A DNA stretch of 9,772 bases from Promethearchaeota archaeon (GTDB lineage Archaea > Asgardarchaeota > Lokiarchaeia > Sigynarchaeales > SOKP01), in the NCBI GenBank assembly GCA_014729315.1, contig WJKD01000416.1:1-9772 (forward strand), in the 5' to 3' direction. The position numbers and the translations under genes were made by a program. The first letter of the stretch is position 1. Each line of letters starts with the position of its first letter. This document shows positions 1-6,364 of the stretch, piece after piece. Under the pieces are notes generated by a model. The model was not told the origin of the DNA, made no database searches, and saw only the letters and a list, made by a program, of their open reading frames with translations.

Positions 1-19
1 TAAGCTTTTGAAGGGATAA

Positions 20-80
20 ACGGGCAGAAGCTTTTTGCAAACACGTTTTGAGCTAATACTTGCATCTCGCTTCTACCCGT
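20..80 (-). repeat. Two-step inverted repeat downstream of the 894-aa gene
   Basis: Arms ACGGGCAGAAGC (20-31) and GCTTCTACCCGT (69-80) pair over 12 positions. The single mismatch becomes a G-U wobble in minus-strand RNA. Inside, TGCAA (36-40) and TTGCA (60-64) form a second stem, separated from the first by a symmetric 4/4 internal loop and closed by a 19-base loop. It lies 52 bases past the stop of the last gene. A transcript-end structure is possible, but no U tract follows; a recombination-site hairpin is another option. Confidence 0.55.
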
Positions 81-95
81 GCGTTACTTTCATTT

Positions 96-112
96 AAGGA
101 GTGTAATTCCTT
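96..112. repeat. Short inverted repeat AAGGA-N7-TCCTT
   Basis: A 5-bp stem with a 7-base loop, 20 bases beyond the stop codon of the 894-aa gene and before the larger hairpin at 20-80. It is too short and lacks a U run, so a terminator role is only a guess. Confidence 0.25.
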
Positions 113-132
113 CTTCGGTAAGAATAGATTGT

Positions 133-2817
133 TTAGCGGACTAAGACCATCTTCCTCATCTCGACAAAATTTTCATTCGATTTCCCTGAAACACCCTTTG
201 CCTGCAACTGGTAAAAATAAACACCTGACGCAACACTATTACCCAATTCATCAGAACCATCCCATGAAATATTATAATTACCAGCATAATAAAAATCATC
301 AACCAATGTTTTGACTTCTCTGCCTAAAATATCATATATTTTTACAGTGACTTTTCCTGATTTGGGAATCTGAAAGTTAATTTTTGTTTCGGGATTGAAT
401 GGGTTTGGGTAATTTTGACTAAGATAGTATTTTGTTGGTATGCTTACAATACTGCTTCTCATTGAAGTGAAGGGATTAGTAGATGTTCTCGTAATCCAAA
501 TCTCATTTAGACGTATCATGGGAGCGGCTATGTCTTTGTATCCATCACCATCAAGGTCGGCTATAAAGGGAATTGCATCTCCTATAATTATCGTTCCTTC
601 AATCATTTCAGAAAATTGAATATTACCAATTGTTGATTCGTTTTTATAAAAGACTGCCTGACCATTTGTATGATTTAACATGATATCAGGTTTCCCATCA
701 TTGGTTAGGTCAGCAATATAGGCATATAAACCAACAAAGTAAAAGTTAAAAGGCAATGGATCATAATCGATGGGGGTAGGTTCATCAAAAGACATGTTGC
801 CTGGTGTACTAGTATTTCTTAAAAATTGAGATTTATATTGATTCCGTAACAAAAGTACAAGCAAATCCTCTTTATTATCACCGTCAAGATCCTTTGCAAT
901 AATCTTTGTTATATTAGAAAGTCGCTCATCTGTTTCCTGGTGTGAAAATGATATATTATCAACATTACTTTCATTATGAAAATAATGTAGATGGTCTCCT
1001 CCACTTATAATATCTATCATATTATCGTTATCGAAATCCTTAGCGACTACTGCATTAAAAGAATTATATCTTGGATTGAGACTCAAAATATGTTCAAATT
1101 CTATTGTATTACCAAAACTGTTGTTTTCGAAAATTAAGAGATTGTCATCACAAGCAGAGATAATATCAATTTTACCATCTACATTTAAATCACCAGTTGC
1201 CATTGAAATACAGCTTCCCTTTTTGATGAGCAAGGTATCAGCGAAGTCAAAAATAATGCTGTCAGACAAACTAGTGTTTTTATATATCCAAATATTTCGA
1301 TGTGTATCGCCATAGGAAACTCTGTATTCATCTCCTATTAAAAGTTCAGGTTTAGCATCATTATTCAAATCAGCAGTTTCGACTATATTTGGCCATATAC
1401 CGCCAATATATGATCCATCCAAATTAAAAATGAAATTGTTATTTTGAGATTTATTTCGTAGAATGGATATCGAATTGTCACCTTCACGGTCAGTAGTAAT
1501 AAGGTCTATATATCCATCCAAATTAAAATCCTCGCCACTGACAAAAAGTGGCCATTCTCCAACCCGAATGATTTTAGCGGAATTAAATTGAACGCTATCT
1601 GTAGAACTCATATTGTTCAGGATTGAAATACCACTTGCATCATCGCATCCAATCGCTAAATCGATTTTACCATCATCATTATAATCAGATGAGGTGCCAC
1701 AAAATGGATCTTCCCCAACACCGTTTAGAATTGCAGGTAAAAAATCAAACTGACCAGGAATATTAGTATTATTAATAAGCATCGAAATGTGGTTGTGCTC
1801 TCTTGCCTTTTCACCCCAGACAACTGGATTCATGAATATTAGATCCGTTTTTGAATCTCCATTTATATCAGATGCCAAAAAGTCGGTAGGATTATGTCCC
1901 TCAATTGGAAATGTTCTTCTCCAATTATAATCTAATTCAATATTTCCAGGAGTGCTATTATTTCTAATAATTCGAACTTCTTTTGGAGGGTGAGAAACTC
2001 CCCAAACATTTCCATAATCTAAGATAACCAATTCTTGTGAACCATCATTATCCAGGTCGATTAGGTTATTTAGACTTGGATTACCATATAATTTTACCCC
2101 TATGGGATTTGCAAAAGAAATAGTATCAGAATTACTGGTGTTGCGATATATGCTTAATCCATTTGCGATATCAATTTTACCATCGTTATCTATATCGCCA
2201 ACAAGTAATGGCTTATAATAATCTAAAGAAGCAAATAATTCAAAGGCTGTTTTAAATATAATAGTATCACTAACACTCATGTTTTCGAAAATACAGATTA
2301 TATCGCTCCAGACATTTGCAAAAGCTATATCAAGTTTTCCATCATTATTGAAATCTGCTTTTACTAGCCAACGTGGAAATGCTTTTGTCGAACCACATAC
2401 GGACATTTCGAAGTTCAACTTAGATTCTGTGCTAATATTTCGAAGTGCTGTAATATCTTCTGATCCTTGATTGATTGTGATGACATCTGGCTTACCATCA
2501 TTATCAAAATCATCAACCACAAGTGATCGTGGTTCCCAACCTACATCAAATCTGATAAGATCAGCAAAGAAAATATCTTTATCAACAGCCTGATTTAGCA
2601 AAACTGATACAGAAGATACGCCATCTGCTACAACAATATCCATCATTCCATCGCCATTAAAGTCAGCAGAAGCGATGTCGGAACAAGCACCTGTTGGAAA
2701 ATTTCTTATAGGATACGGTTCGAAATATATATCACTGGATTGCGCAAAAGCACTCATAATTCCTAAAGCAAGTAAATAAATTAATAGAATCTTAGAATGT
2801 AAAAATACGGAATTCAT
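133..2817 (-). CDS. Secreted 14-repeat FG-GAP/VCBS propeller protein with T9SS sorting domain
   Basis: Exported 894-residue surface or extracellular protein, probably for binding or adhesion; no catalytic motif is seen. Residues 1-25 form a signal peptide (hydrophobic core, likely cleavage AFA|Q). Fourteen integrin-alpha-like repeats follow, each with a calcium-loop motif of the form DxDxDGxxD. The loops start near residues 52, 103, 155, 208, 254, 317, 378, 430, 483, 543, 594, 643, 703 and 754, a spacing of 46-63 residues. Fourteen would suit two seven-bladed propellers (inference). Most blades also carry an N-x-S/T turn (RNIS, ENMS, RNTS, KNES). Four loops have lost the glycine (DS, DA, DN, DN near 317, 483, 594 and 643). 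Residues 797-894 are the T9SS type A domain: YYLSQNYPNPFNP, WDG, SGVYFYQL, and the ending KMVLVR. The start is supported by GGAGGG six bases upstream. It is the last of three co-directional genes, 55 bp after its neighbour. The family call is secure; the biological role is unknown. Confidence 0.93.
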   Translation of the reverse strand: MNSVFLHSKILLIYLLALGIMSAFAQSSDIYFEPYPIRNFPTGACSDIASADFNGDGMMDIVVADGVSSVSVLLNQAVDKDIFFADLIRFDVGWEPRSLVVDDFDNDGKPDVITINQGSEDITALRNISTESKLNFEMSVCGSTKAFPRWLVKADFNNDGKLDIAFANVWSDIICIFENMSVSDTIIFKTAFELFASLDYYKPLLVGDIDNDGKIDIANGLSIYRNTSNSDTISFANPIGVKLYGNPSLNNLIDLDNDGSQELVILDYGNVWGVSHPPKEVRIIRNNSTPGNIELDYNWRRTFPIEGHNPTDFLASDINGDSKTDLIFMNPVVWGEKAREHNHISMLINNTNIPGQFDFLPAILNGVGEDPFCGTSSDYNDDGKIDLAIGCDDASGISILNNMSSTDSVQFNSAKIIRVGEWPLFVSGEDFNLDGYIDLITTDREGDNSISILRNKSQNNNFIFNLDGSYIGGIWPNIVETADLNNDAKPELLIGDEYRVSYGDTHRNIWIYKNTSLSDSIIFDFADTLLIKKGSCISMATGDLNVDGKIDIISACDDNLLIFENNSFGNTIEFEHILSLNPRYNSFNAVVAKDFDNDNMIDIISGGDHLHYFHNESNVDNISFSHQETDERLSNITKIIAKDLDGDNKEDLLVLLLRNQYKSQFLRNTSTPGNMSFDEPTPIDYDPLPFNFYFVGLYAYIADLTNDGKPDIMLNHTNGQAVFYKNESTIGNIQFSEMIEGTIIIGDAIPFIADLDGDGYKDIAAPMIRLNEIWITRTSTNPFTSMRSSIVSIPTKYYLSQNYPNPFNPETKINFQIPKSGKVTVKIYDILGREVKTLVDDFYYAGNYNISWDGSDELGNSVASGVYFYQLQAKGVSGKSNENFVEMRKMVLVR
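463..2694 (-). repeat. Array of 14 FG-GAP/VCBS blade repeats (coding)
   Basis: Tandem protein-level repeats of about 150-190 bp, covering roughly residues 42-785 of the 894-aa protein. The core of each is a D-[FLIY]-[DN]-x-D-G-x-x-[DE]-[IVL] loop followed by a hydrophobic strand, an N-x-S/T turn and an I-x-F strand. On the plus strand the loops appear as recurring 'tttaccatc(a/g)ttatc'-like runs. Blade 4 is the shortest (46 residues loop to loop); blades 5, 6, 9 and 12 are the longest (60-63). The copies have diverged at base level, which suggests an old array. Confidence 0.85.
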
Positions 2818-2823
2818 TTTCTT

Positions 2824-2829
2824 CCCTCC
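2824..2829 (-). promoter_or_regulatory. Shine-Dalgarno site GGAGGG for the 894-aa gene
   Basis: The minus strand reads GGAGGG, six bases, then ATG at 2817-2815. This near-perfect anti-16S match fixes the start codon. It also argues for SD-led translation, which is weak in typical Bacteroidia. Confidence 0.8.
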
Positions 2830-2872
2830 ATTGATCTGATTGGTTTTAAAATATACTAAAGTTTTGTCCTCA

Positions 2873-5800
2873 TCACCTCACCAACACCATCTTCCTCGTC
2901 TCCATAAAATTCTCCCCTGTGTTTTCTGCTTGTGCTTTGAGTTGGTAGAAATAAACACCGCTGGGGAGGATATTTCCTGATTCATCTTTCCCATCCCATG
3001 TTTTTGAATAGTCTCCAATTTTATGAATTTCACTTAAGAGAGTTTTTACTAGTTGACCGTTCAGATTAAATACTCTTAAAGTTATTTTTGCTTCGCTTGG
3101 AACTTGATAATGTATTATAGTCTCTGGATTAAAGGGATTAGGATAATTTTGGAAAAGGTAATATTTATCAGGAACATTATTGCCTGCAATAGCAGGTATT
3201 GAAGTAACAATTGTTGTGTCCATAGGAGTCAGGACTATTTCATCGCCATCGCTATTATTTGCTAAAACACCATTAAAAGCGAAATCGACCGGATTTCCCT
3301 TTTCTGAATTAAATTTGAGACTTATCAAAGTGCCACTTCCATTATCGCCTCCATTTATTCTGTAAATAGACGCGCTTAATTTTCTAGTTGTGTCATCAGC
3401 GACCACAGTCGCCTGTGCTTCAGCAGGAAAATTGCCAAGCTCATAAGACTTATATTTAATTTCGTCACAATTTGAATAGTTGAGTTCAAAGGACGCAACT
3501 TTTAAATCATTTATTGGTAAGTCAACTGTTCCAATCTTTACATCTAACCAAAAACAGTCAGTTATATCATCATAATCACGCGGTTCTAAAAATATGGGAG
3601 GTGCAACTGAGGATTTATACAATTCAATTTTCGCAGATGTGAGTATTGTCTTAGAAGACTCATGAGTTTTTCCAAAATTTATTACAACAGAGTTGATGTC
3701 AAAAATATCAATATTGCCGTTTCCATTACAATCAGAATAGGTTGCTTCAAATGGATCCCAAGGTAAACACAATTGGGCTTTCCATTCAATTGATGCATCA
3801 ACTCGTTTGGGTCCAGTTTTATTCCAGTGAACTGCTACTATTTGATTGATATCGAAAATAGATACTTGACTGTCATTATTAGCATCGCCTGGCCACACAG
3901 GTATCCCCCCTAGTACTGCGATATTTGATCTTTCAGGTAGCAAACCTATTTCGTTTCCGTTTGAATTATGTGCCTGGAGGGCAGAAAAATTGAAACTAAC
4001 ATTTTTTGAGTCTATAAATGAATCCGATACCTTGAACTTTAGTCTCAATAGTGTTCCATTTCCTGAATTGCCTCCAGAAAATCTGTATACTGAGGCACTT
4101 ATAGTACCATTCTGATCATCGGGAATAACATTTGCCTGTGCTCCCGACAGAAAGGAGCCAATTTCATAACTTACATAATCGACAATATCAGTATTGGTAT
4201 ACTCGAGTTCAAACGAAACTATCTTTAAATCATTAACAGGATGTGTGCTCGAACCGATAGAAATATCTATCCAAAATTCATCACTGATAAATACTGTATC
4301 GGGAGCTATTGGTATAATAGGCACGCCAGTGCCTATAACTCTGAAAATCCCATCATTTGTAATAGCATCTGGTTCGCCCTCATTAAAGATGACGTTTTCA
4401 ATATGAATAGTAGTTGTATCATTAACTACAGCAGATGGATTTACTATATAATTAATATATGCGAGTGGTCCGCTTCCAATAAGAGGAGATGTTCCTGCCA
4501 TTGCAAGGGAAATGCGTCCATCTGAAATATTTGTAGTTGGTTCACCCCACGTTTCCGCAATAGAACCAATTGTCGAAGCCTCAAGAGGAATTAAAATATT
4601 AGAATTAGTTTCAGCAAAAATTGCTGCAGAAAGGATGTTTTTCCTGCTTACATCACTCACTATAACTGGTACAGTAATTGTATCTCCACTTGCAGCAGCT
4701 GTATCGGGAATGAATACATTAACTTGTGTTTTAACCTTAGTTGCATAACCAATTCGTGAATTTGCTCCGTCATTACCTATATACCACATTTTAAAAGTTG
4801 AGTTATCATAAATAACATTTGGATAAGAAACATCAATTTCGTCCCAGCTATTTGATATCCCAGGATATAAAATAGGATTATTTTCATGTTTTATCCAATT
4901 AATGCCATCAGCAGATACTGCCTTCCCGATTTTCATATTATATCCATCGTAGCCTGTATACCACATTAGATAGTTCTGCCCATCAAAAATGACAAGCGGT
5001 TGCGATACCCAAATTGAATCCCATTCATCAGAAAAACCACTCTCTAATACTGGATTATTCTCATATTTTATCCAATCAAAGCCATTATAGGAAGTTGCAT
5101 ATCCAATATTAAATTCATTCTTATTGTTTTTCCCTACATACCACATTCTGTATTCATTATTTTGAATAATTACAGATGGTCTCGCAACTGTTGCTTCATC
5201 CCATGATGCCGCCTGACCAACATCTAATATTGGATTAGCAGTAAATTTATGCCACACAACGCCGTCTGTTGAAGTTGCATAACCAATCCTCCAATTAAAT
5301 CCATCACTTCCTGCATACCACATTTTGAAAACGTTATCATGAAAAATAACAAAGGGCTGAACTACTCCATTATCATCCCATTCCCCACTATGCCCTGTAA
5401 CTAGAATCGGATTATTATTGACTTTATTCCAGGTTAAGCCATTTGAAGAAACGGTCAATCCAACTTGCCATACTCCACCTCTACCACTATAGAACATTTG
5501 GTACTTATTATTAGCCAGAATTATACAAGGACACAGAAGATCATGAGTATCCCATTCTTCAGGCATCCCTAAATCTATTATGGGATTTTCTAAATATTTT
5601 TCCCATTTAGTATTATCATAATTAAAATAAGGTACCTCTATATATGAATCAGCATTATTCAATCCATTACATAAAATCCCACCCTCAACACCTGAAACTC
5701 TTGTTATTTTAAGTATAATAATATCTCCTTTTGCTGTATTCAGATCAAGCCCTTTAATTTTAATATTTATTCTTTTAAAAGTGGTACCTCTAATTTCTGA

Positions 5801-6298
5801 TGTTGTATCCGCCAAAGTGTATTGATTAGAATTTCGTTCAAGAATTATTTCAAATTTAAAAATTGTACTTGATAAACTAGCCATAAGAAGATGAAAGCCA
5901 TAAGTATTACCAGAAATTTCGTCTGTGAGTTTATATGGTAAAGTGATGGCAGCTCCATTTGAAAGTAACGAAATTTGTGCGGGATCATTGCTTCTAAACG
6001 GGGACAAAGCGAAATTTTCGAGGTTATAATCAAGCCGAAGGTAGAGTATGTTGGTTCCTATAGTTTGTGAAGAAAGTTCTATAAATTTTCTTCCCATATT
6101 TTGATAACCATAGTGATATTTCGACTTATTTAGTGAATTATTAATTTGGATGATATTAATTTCCTCATTTGCAGAAGGAATTTGATTGACTTTTTGATAG
6201 TTATATTTCCTTATTTCATTTGTACCTGCATTTACTGTCATATAAACCGCTAACTGTATTAAAAATAATGTTAATTTGATTTTGATACACATTTTCAT
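2873..6298 (-). CDS. Secreted five-bladed propeller protein with cohesin-like and dockerin modules and T9SS domain
   Basis: Large exported modular protein. Residues 1-24 are a signal peptide (VNA|G). Residues 60-225 form an unrecognised beta-rich domain. Residues 231-523 hold five blades like the arabinanase/levansucrase/invertase (GH43/GH32) propeller, each with WD near its start and MWY.G..G...IGYATS.DG..W. Residues 526-656 and 657-797 are cohesin-like beta-sandwiches. Residues 801-880 are a dockerin-type pair of calcium loops. Residues 885-1033 are a third cohesin-like module, clearly duplicated from the second. Residues 1046-1141 are the T9SS type A domain ending KMVLVR. The blades are almost equally alike and no asymmetric catalytic acid set is visible, so I read it as a binding propeller, though an enzyme is not excluded. 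Numbering uses the outer ATG. That ATG lies only three bases from AGGAG, while the in-frame ATG at 6292-6290 is nine bases away and is probably the one used. The neighbour on each side has the same architecture style, with 66 and 55 bp gaps. Confidence 0.92.
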   Translation of the reverse strand: MKMCIKIKLTLFLIQLAVYMTVNAGTNEIRKYNYQKVNQIPSANEEINIIQINNSLNKSKYHYGYQNMGRKFIELSSQTIGTNILYLRLDYNLENFALSPFRSNDPAQISLLSNGAAITLPYKLTDEISGNTYGFHLLMASLSSTIFKFEIILERNSNQYTLADTTSEIRGTTFKRINIKIKGLDLNTAKGDIIILKITRVSGVEGGILCNGLNNADSYIEVPYFNYDNTKWEKYLENPIIDLGMPEEWDTHDLLCPCIILANNKYQMFYSGRGGVWQVGLTVSSNGLTWNKVNNNPILVTGHSGEWDDNGVVQPFVIFHDNVFKMWYAGSDGFNWRIGYATSTDGVVWHKFTANPILDVGQAASWDEATVARPSVIIQNNEYRMWYVGKNNKNEFNIGYATSYNGFDWIKYENNPVLESGFSDEWDSIWVSQPLVIFDGQNYLMWYTGYDGYNMKIGKAVSADGINWIKHENNPILYPGISNSWDEIDVSYPNVIYDNSTFKMWYIGNDGANSRIGYATKVKTQVNVFIPDTAAASGDTITVPVIVSDVSRKNILSAAIFAETNSNILIPLEASTIGSIAETWGEPTTNISDGRISLAMAGTSPLIGSGPLAYINYIVNPSAVVNDTTTIHIENVIFNEGEPDAITNDGIFRVIGTGVPIIPIAPDTVFISDEFWIDISIGSSTHPVNDLKIVSFELEYTNTDIVDYVSYEIGSFLSGAQANVIPDDQNGTISASVYRFSGGNSGNGTLLRLKFKVSDSFIDSKNVSFNFSALQAHNSNGNEIGLLPERSNIAVLGGIPVWPGDANNDSQVSIFDINQIVAVHWNKTGPKRVDASIEWKAQLCLPWDPFEATYSDCNGNGNIDIFDINSVVINFGKTHESSKTILTSAKIELYKSSVAPPIFLEPRDYDDITDCFWLDVKIGTVDLPINDLKVASFELNYSNCDEIKYKSYELGNFPAEAQATVVADDTTRKLSASIYRINGGDNGSGTLISLKFNSEKGNPVDFAFNGVLANNSDGDEIVLTPMDTTIVTSIPAIAGNNVPDKYYLFQNYPNPFNPETIIHYQVPSEAKITLRVFNLNGQLVKTLLSEIHKIGDYSKTWDGKDESGNILPSGVYFYQLKAQAENTGENFMETRKMVLVR
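3200..4330 (-). repeat. Duplicated cohesin-like module flanking a dockerin
   Basis: Residues 657-797 and 885-1033 of the 1141-aa protein are two copies of one module. Matching segments are FWIDISIG and FWLDVKIG; NDLKIVSFELEY and NDLKVASFELNY; YEIGSF...AQA and YELGNF...AQA; SASVYRFSGG and SASIYRINGG; and GTLLRLKF and GTLISLKF. The dockerin-like segment (801-880) sits between them. The fold call (cohesin or CBM2/CBM3-like sandwich) rests on the pattern of strands and is less certain than the duplication itself. Confidence 0.75.
3659..3898 (-). other. Dockerin-type paired calcium loops in the 1141-aa protein
   Basis: Two EF-hand-like loops are intact at the ligand positions. The first has D805, N807, D809 and D816 (GDANNDSQVSIFDIN). 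The second has D856, N858, N860 and D867 (DCNGNGNIDIFDIN). Each is followed by a short hydrophobic helix. A roughly 40-residue linker separates them, and Cys844 and Cys857 could form a disulfide. Dockerins normally bind cohesins; here the partner is not known. Confidence 0.72.
4730..5608 (-). repeat. Five glycosidase-like propeller blades (coding)
   Basis: Five protein repeats of 58-60 residues lie between residues 231 and 523. The WD pairs are at 249, 307, 366, 426 and 485, and the MFY/MWY triplets at 268, 326, 385, 445 and 504. Between blades runs W.K...NP(I/V)L..G. The spacing is very regular and the blades strongly resemble each other, which is unlike the diverged blades of known GH43 and GH32 enzymes. 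Confidence 0.85.
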
Positions 6299-6301
6299 TA
6301 A

Positions 6302-6306
6302 CTCCT
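6302..6306 (-). promoter_or_regulatory. Shine-Dalgarno site AGGAG for the 1141-aa gene
   Basis: The minus strand reads AGGAG-TTA-ATGAAAATG. The spacing is three bases to the first ATG (6298) and nine to the second (6292), so the site favours the second start. The protein would then lose only Met-Lys at its N-terminus. Confidence 0.7.
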
Positions 6307-6307
6307 A

Positions 6308-6328
6308 ATATAATTTTTGTAATTATAT
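6308..6328. repeat. Perfect 8-bp AT-only inverted repeat next to a ribosome binding site
   Basis: ATATAATT, a 5-base spacer, then AATTATAT, all within the 66-bp gap between the first and second genes and ending one base from the SD site. An all-AU hairpin of this size is weak and has no trailing U tract, so it is a poor terminator. It could instead be a small operator or chance in AT-rich DNA. Confidence 0.4.
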
Positions 6329-6364
6329 ATGGCTTCTGAATTTTAAATTAGAAACAACCTGTTT

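Noticed and set aside
20..80. Integron attC site
   Set aside because: The outer AAC/GTT-like ends are suggestive, but the conserved R boxes do not match and no integrase or cassette array is present in the window.
60..314. Plus-strand open frame of 84 codons at the left edge
   Set aside because: It overlaps the sorting-domain end of the 894-aa gene antisense, has low-complexity composition, and shows no ribosome site or known family.
4194..4748. Three overlapping plus-strand open frames of 70-94 codons
   Set aside because: They are antisense to the cohesin-like region of the 1141-aa gene, which has clear domain homology and a continuous frame; no start signals or domains.
4730..5608. Calling the 1141-aa protein a GH43 or GH32 enzyme
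   Set aside because: The fold resemblance is good, but the catalytic acids cannot be located and all blades look equivalent, so an enzyme name would be over-annotation.
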